A DNA stretch of 64,000 bases from Micromonospora halotolerans (GCF_032108445.1 NZ_CP134876.1:4898001-4962000); one strand, 5' to 3'; shown: positions 25,636 to 37,370, numbered from the stretch's first letter. Notes: generated by a model from the letters alone, not told the origin. Program-made: numbers and translations.

Positions 25636-26606
25636 CTGAGCAGCGCGGTGCCCAGCGGCGTGCGGCGGTAGCGGATCTCGTGCCCGTGACGCTCGCCCAC
25701 CGCCAGCCCGGCCTCGCGGAGCACGGTCAGATGCTGCGACACGGTGCCGGCTGCCAGGGCGTGCCGGTGGGCCAGGACGGTCGTGCTGACGGGCTCGGTC
25801 AGCCCGGCCAGGAGGGTGGCGCGGCTGCGCCCGATGAGGCGGCCCGCGGCCGCCAGCTCCTGCGTCCGCGTCGACTGCCACAGGGTGCCCAGGCCGCGCG
25901 CCGGATAGATCACGGTGGGCTGCCACGGCTCGTCGAGGATCACCAGGACCTGGTCGAACTTGAACGCGCTCGGGATGAGCAGCAGGCCCTCGCCGGTGAG
26001 CTGGCGGTCCTCGTGGTCACCGCGGTCGCGGGTGAGGACCCCGTCGTGCCAGCGCAGCTGGGGGTGCAGTTCGGCGAAGAGGCGGTCCAGGCCGCCCTCG
26101 GCGAGCCGGCGGCTCTGATGGGCCACGTCGGCGTCGAGCAGGGCGCGGACGTTCGGCCACACCGGCCGGATCACCTCGTCCCACACGTTCCGGATCACGC
26201 CGGTGAGCAGGCGCAGCGCGTCGGCCGGGTCGGCCAGCAGCCGGCGGCCCACCGAGCTGCGCGCCGCGCCGCGGGTCTCGTGCAGCGAGCGGGCGATCTC
26301 CCCGGCCACCCGGTCGAGGGGGGTCGCCTCGATGCGGGCCAGCTCCTCCTCGAAGCGGGGACGGGCCGTGGTCGGCGGCGGGGACAGGAAGTCCGGGCTG
26401 TAACCGCGGCGGGGTTGCAGCAGCGTGACCGGGCGCAGGTCCAGCGCCGCCAGACGGTCCCGCATCGCGTGGAGGAAGCCCTGGTGGTAGCCGGGGGTGT
26501 CTTCGGGTGTGGTCAGCCGGATGGCCTCGATCGTCTCCAGCGCCGGCGACACGGCGAACCGGCAGCGCATGAGGTCGGCCGGGCTGAACCGCAGCGTGAT
26601 CGCCAT
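25617..26606 (-). CDS. ArsR-family winged-helix regulator with DUF5937 domain
   Basis: DNA-binding regulator of 329 residues. The N-terminal about 1-200 is the DUF5937 region (MAITLRFSPADLMRCRFAVSPALETI through WDEVIRPVWPNVRALLDADV), typically found fused to ArsR-like domains in actinomycetes. The C-terminal winged helix (about 245-325) holds SRATLLAGLTEPVSTTVLAHRHALAAGTVSQHLTVLREAGLAVGERHGHEIRYRRT, with the usual recognition helix TVSQHLTVL. There are no metal-binding Cys motifs, so a small organic ligand is more likely than a metal. The ATG has GGAGGGA upstream. The 11-bp-arm inverted repeat at 26617-26646 lies directly before it and is the likely autoregulatory operator. The 3' end is partially tandem-duplicated. 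Confidence 0.88.
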   Translation of the reverse strand: MAITLRFSPADLMRCRFAVSPALETIEAIRLTTPEDTPGYHQGFLHAMRDRLAALDLRPVTLLQPRRGYSPDFLSPPPTTARPRFEEELARIEATPLDRVAGEIARSLHETRGAARSSVGRRLLADPADALRLLTGVIRNVWDEVIRPVWPNVRALLDADVAHQSRRLAEGGLDRLFAELHPQLRWHDGVLTRDRGDHEDRQLTGEGLLLIPSAFKFDQVLVILDEPWQPTVIYPARGLGTLWQSTRTQELAAAGRLIGRSRATLLAGLTEPVSTTVLAHRHALAAGTVSQHLTVLREAGLAVGERHGHEIRYRRTPLGTALLSGTLPA

Positions 26607-26616
26607 GTCCGTCCCT

Positions 26617-26646
26617 CCAGTGATTCGCTCCTCGCCGAATCACTGG
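26617..26646. promoter_or_regulatory. Inverted repeat operator between the DUF5937 regulator and the TPR gene
   Basis: CCAGTGATTCG (26617-26627) and CGAATCACTGG (26636-26646) are perfect 11-bp arms with an 8-base spacer, in the 74-base gap between the divergent genes. AT-richer than its surroundings, it starts 11 bases upstream of the regulator ATG and would be well placed for autorepression. Confidence 0.65.
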
Positions 26647-26680
26647 CGACACCCTACCCGTTCCGGCCACCATCGCCGCC

Positions 26681-27187
26681 ATGACGACATCACCGGACTG
26701 GGAACGACGCAGCGCCGAACTGTGGGCTTCCATCGACGACCACGAACCCGCGGAGTTCCGCAAACGCGTCGACGCGCTCGCCGCCGAACTGCCGGACGGC
26801 GACCCCGTGGCCGCGTTCGAGCGCGCCTGCGCCTTCGACTCCACCGGCCACTCCGACCGGGCCGTGCCGCTGTACCGGGCCGCGCTGGCCGGCGGCATCT
26901 CCGGCATCCGCCGCCGGCGGTCGGTGATCCAGTTGGCCAGCTCGCTGCGCAACGTGGGCCGGGCGGAGGAGGCGGTCGACCTGCTCACGGCCGAGCGGCA
27001 GCAGCCGGCCGACGAGCTCGACGACGCGGTCAGCGCCACGCTGGCCCTGGCGCTGACCAGCGTGGGCCGGGAACGGGAGGCCGTCGCCGTCGCGGTCGCC
27101 GCGCTGGCCCCGCACCTGCCCCGCTACCAGCGTTCCATGGCCAACTACGCCCGCCTGCTGGTCGAGCCCGAGGAGGCGGAGAGCTAG
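26681..27187 (+). CDS. Tetratricopeptide-repeat protein
   Basis: A 168-residue helical protein with TPR-like repeats, probably a protein-interaction scaffold in the cytoplasm. The repeats include PVAAFERACAFDSTGHSDRAVPLYRAAL (about 47-74), RRRSVIQLASSLRNVGRAEEAVDLL and DAVSATLALALTSVGREREAVAVAVAAL. Each has the Gly/Ala and paired-helix spacing of the TPR_5 family. There is no signal peptide or membrane helix. It is divergent from the DUF5937 regulator and so probably one of its targets, via the inverted repeat between them. No ribosome site stands directly before the ATG. A terminator hairpin follows. Confidence 0.82.
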   Translation: MTTSPDWERRSAELWASIDDHEPAEFRKRVDALAAELPDGDPVAAFERACAFDSTGHSDRAVPLYRAALAGGISGIRRRRSVIQLASSLRNVGRAEEAVDLLTAERQQPADELDDAVSATLALALTSVGREREAVAVAVAALAPHLPRYQRSMANYARLLVEPEEAES

Positions 27188-27199
27188 GAAGCACCGTTG

Positions 27200-27232
27200 C
27201 ACCGGCCGCCGTCGCGGGGACGGCGGCCGGTG
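27200..27232. terminator. Bidirectional hairpin terminator
   Basis: Left arm CACCGGCCGCCGTC (27200-27213), 5-base loop and a perfect 14-bp complement (27219-27232), between the convergent TPR and exporter genes. Confidence 0.8.
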
Positions 27233-27240
27233 GATCGGCG

Positions 27241-28614
27241 TCATCGCTTCGGCAGCAGTTGGATGACCGCGGCCAGCGCGAGTTCCAACGCGACGAGCGC
27301 GACCAGCCCGGCGCGGAACCCGCCGGTCAGGTCGGCGGCCTGGTAGAAGACGATGCCGATCAGGGCCACGCCGACAGCGTTGCCGGTCTGGTTGACCGTG
27401 GCGAGCACGCCGGCGGCGGCGCCGGTGTGCGACGGGCTGACCCGGGCCAGCACCGTGGTGGTGAGCGGCGCGAGCGCGATGCCCATCCCGATGCCGTCCA
27501 CCGCGAGCCCCGGCACGAGCCAGCCGGTCCCGTGGCCGGCCGCCGCCCACATGCCGTACAGGCCCACCACCATCACCAGCGCGCCGACCGTGACCACCTG
27601 GCGACCGAGCCGGGCGGCGATCCGGTGGGCGTACGTCGAGGTGGCCAGGTAGCCGGCGCCGATCGCGGTGAAGACGACGCCGGACTCCAGCGCCGACAGG
27701 CCCCGTTCGACCTGCAGGTAGAGGGCCAGGATGAGGAAGAAGGAGGCCTGCCCCATCCAGAACACCTGGGTCGCCACCAACCCCACCGAGAACGCCCGCT
27801 CGCGGAACAGCGCCGGGTGCACCAGGGGTTGCCCGCTGCGCCGCTGGGTCGTCACGAACAGCGCGAACAGCAGCACCGAGGCGGCCAGGCTCAGCCACGT
27901 CCAGAGCGGCCAGCCCTGTTCACGCCCCTCCACCAGCGGGAGCACCAGCGCCACCAGCGCCGCGCTGACCAGCACCACGCCGGCCAGGTCGAGCCGGGCC
28001 GCCGGGTGGCGGGACTCGGGCACCCGGCGGAGGAGGGCCAGCGCTGCCACGCCGATCGGCAGGTTGATCAGGAAGCACAGCCGCCAGTCCAGGCCGAACA
28101 GGTCGGCCTGGATGAGCAGGCCGCCGATCAACTGCCCGAAGACGGCGCCCAGGCCCATCGTGAGGCCGTACCGGGCGAACGCCTTCGGCTGCTCGGCGGG
28201 CGCGACGCTGGTGCGCACGATGGCCAGCACCTGCGGCATGAGCAGCGCCGCCGCGAGCCCCTGCAGCACCCGGGCGCCGAGCAGGACGCCCGCGGTGGGC
28301 GCGAGCCCGCAGAGCACCGAGGCGGCGGTGAACAGCGCGAGGCCGAGCCCGAAGATCCGGCGGCGGCCGTACCGGTCACCCAGCCGGCCACCGGTGATCA
28401 GGCCGGCGGCCACCGCGAGGACGTAGCCGGCGACCACCCACTCCAGGGCGGCCGGGCCGGCGTTGAGGTCGCGTTGCATCGCCGGCAGTGCCACGTTGAC
28501 GATGAACGCGTCGATCGCCGTCATGAACGTGGCGGTCAGCAGCACCGGCAGGAAGCTGACGGAGCGGGCGGCCGGGGCGGTGACCGGCGCCGGCCGCGCG
28601 GCCAGGACGGTCAT
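27241..28614 (-). CDS. DHA2-family MFS multidrug exporter (EmrB/QacA type)
   Basis: Proton-driven drug or metabolite exporter in the membrane, 457 residues with about 14 predicted helices. Landmarks: TFMTAIDAFIVNVALPAMQRDL in helix 1 (DHA2 motif D1), GRLGDRYGRRRIF (motif A, about 76-88), LLGARVLQGLAAALLMPQVLAIV (motif B, Arg) and GLGAVFGQLIGGLL (motif C, antiporter signature), followed by DWRLCFLINLPIG typical of DHA2. The start overlaps the NTF2-like gene stop (ATGA). The pair is divergent from a LAL-type regulator, the commonest arrangement for a regulator-controlled exporter. The substrate is unknown. Confidence 0.92.
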   Translation of the reverse strand: MTVLAARPAPVTAPAARSVSFLPVLLTATFMTAIDAFIVNVALPAMQRDLNAGPAALEWVVAGYVLAVAAGLITGGRLGDRYGRRRIFGLGLALFTAASVLCGLAPTAGVLLGARVLQGLAAALLMPQVLAIVRTSVAPAEQPKAFARYGLTMGLGAVFGQLIGGLLIQADLFGLDWRLCFLINLPIGVAALALLRRVPESRHPAARLDLAGVVLVSAALVALVLPLVEGREQGWPLWTWLSLAASVLLFALFVTTQRRSGQPLVHPALFRERAFSVGLVATQVFWMGQASFFLILALYLQVERGLSALESGVVFTAIGAGYLATSTYAHRIAARLGRQVVTVGALVMVVGLYGMWAAAGHGTGWLVPGLAVDGIGMGIALAPLTTTVLARVSPSHTGAAAGVLATVNQTGNAVGVALIGIVFYQAADLTGGFRAGLVALVALELALAAVIQLLPKR

Positions 28615-28958
28615 GCCGGCACCCGGTCCAGGAAGCCGTGCACGGTGGTGATCCGGCCGTCGGCGACGACCGCGACGTCGAAGCCGACGACGATCGGCTC
28701 GGCGCCGCGCGGGCCGAGGTGCCAGGTGAAGCGGGCCAGGTCGTGGTGCGCGTCGACCGGGCCGGCGAGGCGGAACTCCAGGCCCGGGAACTGCTGCTGC
28801 ACGCCGGCGATCAGCGCGTCGATCTGGTCGCGCCCGGCGACGGCGGCCAGCGGGTCGGTGTACGTCCCGTCGGCGGTCCAGACCTCGTCGATGAGGGCTC
28901 GGCGGGCGGCGGGGTCGGTGGTGTTCCAGGCGGTGAGGTACTTCTCGATCAGTTCCAT
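28611..28958 (-). CDS. NTF2-like (SnoaL-type) small protein
   Basis: A 115-residue cone-shaped alpha+beta barrel of the NTF2/SnoaL superfamily. MELIEKYLTAWNTTDPAARRALIDEVWTADGTYTDPLA is the standard opening, and the C-terminal VVGFDVAVVADGRITTVHGFLDRVPA the closing strands. Such proteins bind or isomerise small organic molecules; here it could bind the exporter's substrate or be a polyketide-cyclase-like enzyme. There is no ribosome site: TAGCGT lies 7 bases before the ATG on the coding strand (28966-28971), so a leaderless start is likely. It overlaps the exporter gene by four bases and is translationally coupled to it. Confidence 0.85.
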   Translation of the reverse strand: MELIEKYLTAWNTTDPAARRALIDEVWTADGTYTDPLAAVAGRDQIDALIAGVQQQFPGLEFRLAGPVDAHHDLARFTWHLGPRGAEPIVVGFDVAVVADGRITTVHGFLDRVPA

Positions 28959-28965
28959 GGCCCCG

Positions 28966-29029
28966 ACGCTAGGGATGATCCGGGGCCCGGGAATCGGTAG
29001 CGCTTAGGTACTGCGTACCTGTGTAGGGT
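28966..29029. promoter_or_regulatory. Divergent leaderless promoters with inverted repeat (NTF2/exporter versus LAL regulator)
   Basis: Minus strand: TAGCGT (28966-28971), 7 bases before the NTF2 ATG. Plus strand: TAGGGT (29024-29029), 6 bases before the LAL ATG. Between them is the perfect repeat AGGTAC-TGC-GTACCT (29006-29020), ending 4 bases before the plus-strand -10, in an activator or repressor position for both genes. Confidence 0.6.
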
Positions 29030-29035
29030 GCGGGA

Positions 29036-31651
29036 ATGTTGCACGGCCGCGGCGCAGAGCAGGACCGGATCGCGGCCCTGGTGGCGCGGGCCCGGGCGGG
29101 GGAGAGCGCCGCGCTGGTGCTGCGGGGCGGCCCGGGCATCGGCAAGACGGCGCTGCTGGACTGGGCGGCCGAGCTGGCGTCACCGGCCGCCGGCCCGGCG
29201 CGCGTGCTGCGCGCCAGCGCCGCCGAGTTCGAGGCCGAGCTGCCGTTCGCCGGGCTGAGCCAGCTCGTGCGGCCCGCGCTCGACCGCCTCGACCGGCTGC
29301 CCGGGCCGCAGCGGCAGGTGCTCGCCGCCGCGTTCGGCCTCGGCGGCGGCGTTCCGGCCGACCGGCTGCTGGTGGGGCTCGCCGTGCTGTCGCTCCTGGC
29401 GGATCTCGCCGAGGACGGTCCCCTGCTCTGCCTCGTCGACGACGCGCACTGGCTGGACACCGTCTCGGCCGAGGCGCTGCTCTTCGCCGCGCGCCGCCTG
29501 CACGCCGAGGGCGTCGTCATGATCTTCGCGGCCCGGGACGGCAGCTTCCCCGCCCCGGGCCTGCCCGAGCTGACCGTGGGCGCGCTCGCGCCGGCCGACG
29601 CCGTCCGGCTGCTCGACCCGCGGCTCGCGCCGGAGGTGCGGATGCGGGTGCTGGCCGAGGCGCAGGGCAACCCGCTCGCGCTGATCGAGCTGCCCGGAGT
29701 CGTCGCCGCCGGCGGGACCGACGGCCCGCTGCCGCTGACCGACCGGCTGCTCGCGGCGTTCCACGGCCAGGTCGACCGGCTGCCCGCCGGCACCCGGGCG
29801 CTGCTGCGCGTCGCCGCCGTCGAGGACACCGGCGACCTGGACGTGCTGCTGCGCGCCGCCGCGCCGCTCGGCGGCGGCCCAGCCGACCTGCGCGCGGCGG
29901 AGGAGGCCCGGCTCGTCGAGGTCACCGGACGGCGGCTGCGGTTCCGTCACCCGCTGGTCCGCGCCGCGGTGCACGCGGCCGCACCGTACCCGGAGCGGCT
30001 CGCGGCGCACCGGGCGCTCGCGGACGTGCTCACCGCGCCGGACACCGCCGACCGGCGGGCCTGGCACCTCGCCGCGGCCACCACGGGCCCGGACGAGCGG
30101 GTGGCCGCCGCGCTGGAACGCACCGCCGAGCAGGCCCGCGGGCGCAGCGGCTACGGCGCCGCCCTGGCCGCGTTCGAGCGCGCCGCGGAGCTGAGCGGGG
30201 ACGAGGCCGCGAAGGCGCGCCGGCTGTTGCTGGCCGCGGAGAGCGGGCTGCAGTCCGGGCGCCTCGGCGACGCCGTCCGGCTCGCCGAGCGGGCGGCCGG
30301 CCTCGTGGCCGACCCGACCTTCCACGCCCGCGTCGCCTGGGTCGAGGGGCACGCCTGGTTCTGGCAGGGCGGCCACCAGACCGCGTACGACCTCATGACC
30401 CAGGGCGCGACGCTCGACCCTGAACAGCGGGACGCGTTGCTGGTGGCCGCGTTCCACCCGGCCTGGTACCTCGGTGAGCCGCAGCTGGGCGCCTGCCTCG
30501 ACCAGCTCGCCACGCTCGACCATCCGGTGGCCCGCTACCAGGTCGCCGCCGTGCGCGACCGACCGCTGCCGCTGGCCGCGACCGCCGCCCAGGTGGGCGG
30601 CGAACCGCGCGACCGGCTGCAACTCTGCGGGCTCGGCTTCGTCGCCGGGCAGGACGCCGAGACGTACGAGCTGGCCGGCGCCCTGGTCGCCCGCTGCCGG
30701 GCCGACGGCGTCCTCGGCCTGCTGCCCACCCTGCTGTTCTTCCTCGCCGAGGCCGAGTTCTTCCACGGCCGCCACCGGGACGCCACGGTCAGCCTCGACG
30801 AGGCGGTGCGGGTGGCCCGGGACGGCGGCCAACCGCTCTGGGTCAGCCAGTTACGTGCCGTCCAGGCGGTGCTCGCCGCGGTGGCCGGTGACGAGGCGAG
30901 CTGCCGGGACCTGGTGGCCTCGGCGCTGGACGGCGCCCCGGCGGGCGCGGAGGCGGGCGGTCGGGCGTGGACGCTGTGGGCGCTGGGCCTGCTCGACCTC
31001 GGCCAGGGCCGCGCCGAGTCCGCCGTGGCCCGGCTCGCCGCCCTGCAGGAGAACCCGTACGCCCACCAGGTGTGCGCGTACCGGAGCGTGCCCGACCTGG
31101 TCGAGGCGGCCGTCCGGGCCGGCGTGCCCGAGCGGGCCGGCGAGGCGTACGCCCGTTTCCGGGCCTGGGCGGAGCGGGTGGACCAGCCCTGGGCGATGTC
31201 CCTGGCGTACCGGTGCCGGGCGCTGCTCACCGGCGACGAGCAGGATCACCTGCTCGCCCTGAAGGCCGGTGGCCGCGCGTTCGAGCAGGCCCGCACCGAG
31301 CTGCTGTACGGCGAGTGGTTGCGCCGCGCCCGGCGCAAGGCCGAGGCACGCGGCCAGCTGCAGCGCGCCCTGCACACGTTCGACCAGTTGGGGGCGGCGC
31401 CGTGGGCGGCGCGGGCGCGCGGCGAGCTGGAGGCCACCGGGCTGCGTGCCCCGCAGCCCGCCGCGTCGGCCGGCGCCGACCTCACCCCGCAGGAGCTGCA
31501 GATCGTCCGGCTGGCCGCGACGGGACTGTCCAACCGGGACATCGCCGCGCAGCTCTTCCTCAGCCCGAAGACGGTCGCGTACCACCTGTACAAGGCCTAC
31601 CCGAAGCTCGGTGTGGCCGGCCGCGCGGAGCTGAGCGCCCTGGCTCTGTGA
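29036..31651 (+). CDS. LAL-type (large ATP-binding) LuxR-family transcriptional regulator
   Basis: Transcriptional activator of 871 residues. The N-terminal AAA/NTPase module has Walker A GGPGIGKTALLDW at 31-43 and Walker B LLCLVDDAHWLD near 133-144. A long helical TPR-like sensor region occupies about 350-800. The C-terminal LuxR HTH is at about 815-871 (LTPQELQIVRLAATGLSNRDIAAQLFLSPKTVAYHLYKAYPKLG). Length and order fit the MalT/LAL class. It is divergent from the exporter operon (28958 to 27241) and is its probable regulator. The ATG follows a plausible leaderless -10 (TAGGGT). Its HTH recognition helix is nearly identical to that of the second LAL at 50677, so the two may share operators. 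The ligand is unknown. Confidence 0.93.
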   Translation: MLHGRGAEQDRIAALVARARAGESAALVLRGGPGIGKTALLDWAAELASPAAGPARVLRASAAEFEAELPFAGLSQLVRPALDRLDRLPGPQRQVLAAAFGLGGGVPADRLLVGLAVLSLLADLAEDGPLLCLVDDAHWLDTVSAEALLFAARRLHAEGVVMIFAARDGSFPAPGLPELTVGALAPADAVRLLDPRLAPEVRMRVLAEAQGNPLALIELPGVVAAGGTDGPLPLTDRLLAAFHGQVDRLPAGTRALLRVAAVEDTGDLDVLLRAAAPLGGGPADLRAAEEARLVEVTGRRLRFRHPLVRAAVHAAAPYPERLAAHRALADVLTAPDTADRRAWHLAAATTGPDERVAAALERTAEQARGRSGYGAALAAFERAAELSGDEAAKARRLLLAAESGLQSGRLGDAVRLAERAAGLVADPTFHARVAWVEGHAWFWQGGHQTAYDLMTQGATLDPEQRDALLVAAFHPAWYLGEPQLGACLDQLATLDHPVARYQVAAVRDRPLPLAATAAQVGGEPRDRLQLCGLGFVAGQDAETYELAGALVARCRADGVLGLLPTLLFFLAEAEFFHGRHRDATVSLDEAVRVARDGGQPLWVSQLRAVQAVLAAVAGDEASCRDLVASALDGAPAGAEAGGRAWTLWALGLLDLGQGRAESAVARLAALQENPYAHQVCAYRSVPDLVEAAVRAGVPERAGEAYARFRAWAERVDQPWAMSLAYRCRALLTGDEQDHLLALKAGGRAFEQARTELLYGEWLRRARRKAEARGQLQRALHTFDQLGAAPWAARARGELEATGLRAPQPAASAGADLTPQELQIVRLAATGLSNRDIAAQLFLSPKTVAYHLYKAYPKLGVAGRAELSALAL

Positions 31652-31670
31652 GAACGGCGGGGGCCGGGGG

Positions 31671-32609
31671 TCAGGCGCTGCGGAAAGTGCGACGGTAGGT
31701 CTCCGGCGGCACGCCGACGGTCCGGTTGAAGTGTCGGCGCAGCGTCGTGGCGGTGCCCATGCCGGCCGCCCGCGCGATGGCGTCGATGCTCCGGTCGGTG
31801 TTCTCCAGCAGCTCCTGGGCCCGGCGGATCCGCTGCGTCGACAGCCACTGCAGCGGGGTGGTGCCGGTCGCCGCCACGAAGTGGCGGGCCAGGTTGCGCG
31901 AGCTCATGTTCGCCTGGCGGGCCAGGTCCTCCACGGTGAGCGGACGGTTCAGCCGTGCCATCACCCAGGGCAGCAGGTCGGCGAGGGGATGGTCGTCGCG
32001 GGCGGGCACCGGGGTGGTGACGAACTGGGCCTGGCCGCCGGCGCGATGCGGCGGCACGACCAGGCGGCGGGCGACGGCGTTGGCCACCGTCGAGCCGTGG
32101 TCGCGCCGGATCAGGTGCAGGCACAGGTCGACCGCGGCGGCCTTGCCGGCGGAGGCGAGCACGGTGCCGTTGTCGACGTAGAGCACGTCCGGGTCGACCC
32201 GCACCCGGGGATGACGGGCGGCCAGCTCCTCGGTGTGGGCCCAGTGCGTGGTGGCGCGCAGCCCGTCCAGCACCCCGGCGGCGGCCAGCACGAACGCGCC
32301 CGTGCACAGCGAGACCAGCCGAGCGCCGGCCTGGTGGGCCGCGCGGACGGCGTCGAGCAGCTCGGGCGGCACGTCCGCGTCGATGTCCGCCACGGCGGGA
32401 ACGATCACGGTGTCGGCGTGGGCGAGCCAGTCCAGGCCGTCGTCGGGTTCCACCCGGAACCTGCCGATCGCGACCGGGCCCGGGCCGCAGACCACGAGGT
32501 CGTACCACGGGTCCGCCAGGCCCGAGGGGTCGCGGGCGAAGACCTCGCACGCCATGGCGAACTCGAAGTGCAGCATCCCGTCGGTGGCGGCGAGCGCGAT
32601 CGTGGCCAT
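31671..32609 (-). CDS. GlxA/FtrA-type transcriptional regulator (DJ-1/PfpI + AraC HTH)
   Basis: Regulator of 312 residues. The N-terminal DJ-1/PfpI-like domain (about 1-170) includes the cysteine in VSLCTGAFVLAAAGVLDG, the elbow site of this fold. It is a sensor module and probably not an active amidase. The C-terminal AraC domain (about 215-312) has two HTH motifs: LARQANMSSRNLARHFVAATGTTPLQWL and IARAAGMGTATTLRRHFNRTVGVPPETYRRTF. ATG 32609 gives the usual start; an ATG at 32630 is possible. The open frame continuing to 34295 is a shadow across the neighbouring genes. It is divergent from the saccharopine-dehydrogenase-like gene, which is its likely target. Confidence 0.9.
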   Translation of the reverse strand: MATIALAATDGMLHFEFAMACEVFARDPSGLADPWYDLVVCGPGPVAIGRFRVEPDDGLDWLAHADTVIVPAVADIDADVPPELLDAVRAAHQAGARLVSLCTGAFVLAAAGVLDGLRATTHWAHTEELAARHPRVRVDPDVLYVDNGTVLASAGKAAAVDLCLHLIRRDHGSTVANAVARRLVVPPHRAGGQAQFVTTPVPARDDHPLADLLPWVMARLNRPLTVEDLARQANMSSRNLARHFVAATGTTPLQWLSTQRIRRAQELLENTDRSIDAIARAAGMGTATTLRRHFNRTVGVPPETYRRTFRSA

Positions 32610-32705
32610 GTCCGAAACTGTACGGGCCATGGCGTTCCAGACACTGGCCCGGGTCGGCCGTCGCGGCGAGGATCGTCTCAGTCGATCTTCCGAGGGGGAA
32701 TTCAG

Positions 32706-33752
32706 ATGGGTTCGGGTCAGACCGTGGCGGTGTTCGGTGCGTACGGGCACACCGGGCGGTTCGTGGTGGCGGAGTTGCGCGCTCGCGGGTTCGTCCCGCT
32801 CCTGCTCGGCCGCGACGCGGGCCGGCTCCGGGCGCTGGCGGCGTCGCATCCGGGGCTCGAACACCGGGTGGCGTCGGCCGACGACCCGGCCTCGCTCGAC
32901 CGGGCGTTGCGGGGCGCGGCCGCGGTCGTCAACTGCGCCGGCCCGTTCGCCTCGACGGCGGCCCCCGTCATCGAGGCGGCCCTGCGCGCCGGGATCCCGT
33001 ACGTGGACGTGGCGGCGGAGATCGAGGCCAACGTCGACACCTTCGCGCGGTTCACCGACCGGGCCCGGAGCGCCGGCGTCGCGGTGGTCCCGGCGATGGC
33101 CTTCTTCGGCGGCCTCGGTGACCTGCTGGTCACGGCGGCGATGGGCGACTGGACGGCGGCCGACGAGGCGCACGTCGCGTACGGGCTGAGCAGTTGGCAC
33201 CCCACGGCCGGGACCCTCGCCTCGGGCACCGTCTCCCGGGAGCGGCGGGACGGCCGGCGGGTCCGCTACACCGGTGGGCGGCTGGAGTACCACCGCGGCG
33301 AGGGCGACCTGCCGGTTCTGGAGTGGACCTTCCCCGCTCCGCTGGGTACCCGCACCGTCCTCGGCGGGTTCACGATGGCCGACGTGGTCACCATCCCCAG
33401 CCACCTGTCGATCCCCGAGGTGCGCACCTACATGACCACCGACGCCGCCCGGGACCTGGCCGGCCCGGACACGCCCGCACCGGCCGCGGTCGACGAGCTC
33501 GGCCGGTCCGCCCAGACGTTCACGGTCGACGTGGTCGTGCGCTCCGGCGACCGGCGGCGCGGCGTCGTCGCCAGCGGCCGGGACATCTACGCCGTCAGCG
33601 CGCCGCTGGCGGTCGAGGCGGTCCGGCGCATTCTCGCCGGTCTGACGCGGACGACCGGGGTCGCCTCGGCCGGCGAGATCTTCGACGCGCCGGATTTCCT
33701 CCGGGCATTGTCCGCCCACCTCTCGGTGGCCGCGCGCCAGGACGGCAATTAG
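32706..33752 (+). CDS. Saccharopine-dehydrogenase-like NAD(P)-binding protein
   Basis: A 348-residue oxidoreductase of the trans-acting enoyl reductase/saccharopine-dehydrogenase-like family. The Rossmann motif is AVFGAYGHTGRFVVAELRARG at about 8-28. It is followed by LLLGRDAGRL, a nucleotide-discriminating Arg suggesting NADP, and by VNCAGPFASTAAPVIEAALRAGIPYVDVAAE, the conserved family segment. A C-terminal alpha+beta domain (about 150-340) would bind the substrate. It is not expected to make lysine intermediates. ATG 32706 has GAGGGGG about 8 bases upstream. The gene is divergent from the GlxA-type regulator, whose likely target it is. Confidence 0.82.
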   Translation: MGSGQTVAVFGAYGHTGRFVVAELRARGFVPLLLGRDAGRLRALAASHPGLEHRVASADDPASLDRALRGAAAVVNCAGPFASTAAPVIEAALRAGIPYVDVAAEIEANVDTFARFTDRARSAGVAVVPAMAFFGGLGDLLVTAAMGDWTAADEAHVAYGLSSWHPTAGTLASGTVSRERRDGRRVRYTGGRLEYHRGEGDLPVLEWTFPAPLGTRTVLGGFTMADVVTIPSHLSIPEVRTYMTTDAARDLAGPDTPAPAAVDELGRSAQTFTVDVVVRSGDRRRGVVASGRDIYAVSAPLAVEAVRRILAGLTRTTGVASAGEIFDAPDFLRALSAHLSVAARQDGN

Positions 33753-33809
33753 GCGCTGTTCGTCCCGAATGGCGGGTATCTTTTTGGGTGGATCGAATCG
33801 CGGCAAAAC

Positions 33810-36577
<2,768 letters not shown>

Positions 36578-36591
36578 TCCGGCCTGCACCG

Positions 36592-36631
36592 CCGAGCCCC
36601 GGTCGATCCACGAGGATCGACCGGGGCTCGG
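36592..36631 (+). terminator. Terminator of the furA-katG operon
   Basis: A perfect 18-bp stem, left arm 36592-36609 (CCGAGCCCCGGTCGATCC), loop ACGA, right arm 36614-36631. It is the strongest hairpin in the window. Confidence 0.88.
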
Positions 36632-36797
36632 TCGTCGTCGGCGCCGGTCTGCCGGTTGCGGGCGGGGGCACCGACCCGGGTGTCCGTGGTGGTTTCCGTG
36701 GTCAGCACGGAGGCGGCCCGTGCCCGGGCCGGGAGAGGCTGTGACCACAGCGATCGGGCCGGGGAGGACACGCCGGGCCCACGAGCAAGGGGGAACC

Positions 36798-37250
36798 ATG
36801 GCCAGCACCAGGACCAGCGGGTACGAGGGATTCACGGCCGAGGAGCGGGCCGCCATGAAGGAGCACGCCCAGGAGCTCAGGACCGCGGCGCGCCGGGGCT
36901 CGCGCGCGGACAAGGAGGCCGAGGCGGAGCGGAGCGTGCTCGCGAAGATCGCCGAGATGCCGGACTCGGACCGGGTCATGGCCGAGCGGGTCCACGCCGT
37001 CGTCACGGCCGCCGCGCCGGTCCTCGCGCCGAAGCTCTGGTACGGGATGCCCGCCTACGCGCGGGACGGCAAGGTGGTCTGCTTCTTCCAGAGCGCGCAG
37101 AAGTTCACGGCGCGCTACGCGACGCTCGGCTTCAGCGACCAGGCGAAGCTGGACGAGGGCACGATGTGGGCCAACGCTTTCGCCCTGACCGAGGTGACGC
37201 CCGAGGTGGAGGCGCGCATCGCCGCGCTCGTGAAGCGCGCGGTGAGCTGA
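36798..37250 (+). CDS. DUF1801 family protein (iron-chaperone-like, YdhG type)
   Basis: A 150-residue cytoplasmic protein of the DUF1801/YdhG group. An N-terminal helical part ([20 protein letters not shown], then [18 protein letters not shown]) is followed by the family core: [47 protein letters not shown]. The WYGMPAY and CFFQS patches are the most conserved features of the family. Biochemical role is poorly defined; some relatives are frataxin-like by fold. ATG 36798 follows AAGGGGGAA, a good ribosome site. It follows katG but is separated from it by a strong terminator, so it has its own promoter; the proximity may still reflect an oxidative-stress link. Confidence 0.85.
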   Translation: MASTRTSGYEGFTAEERAAMKEHAQELRTAARRGSRADKEAEAERSVLAKIAEMPDSDRVMAERVHAVVTAAAPVLAPKLWYGMPAYARDGKVVCFFQSAQKFTARYATLGFSDQAKLDEGTMWANAFALTEVTPEVEARIAALVKRAVS

Positions 37251-37262
37251 GCTGCGCGGCGG

Positions 37263-37284
37263 GCCGCCGGCCCGGGCCGGCGGC
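37263..37284 (+). terminator. Palindromic hairpin after the DUF1801 gene
   Basis: GCCGCCGGCCC and its perfect complement form a 22-base palindrome, 13 bases after the stop codon. Allowing a four-base loop leaves a 9-bp all-GC stem, terminator-like without a T tract. Confidence 0.6.
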
Positions 37285-37370
37285 TCTCGCCGTCCTCGCG
37301 TACCGGAACCGGCCGTAGCTTGCCCGATCGCAAGCTCCGGCCGGCGGATCGGCCGGTTACCGTGGCCGCT

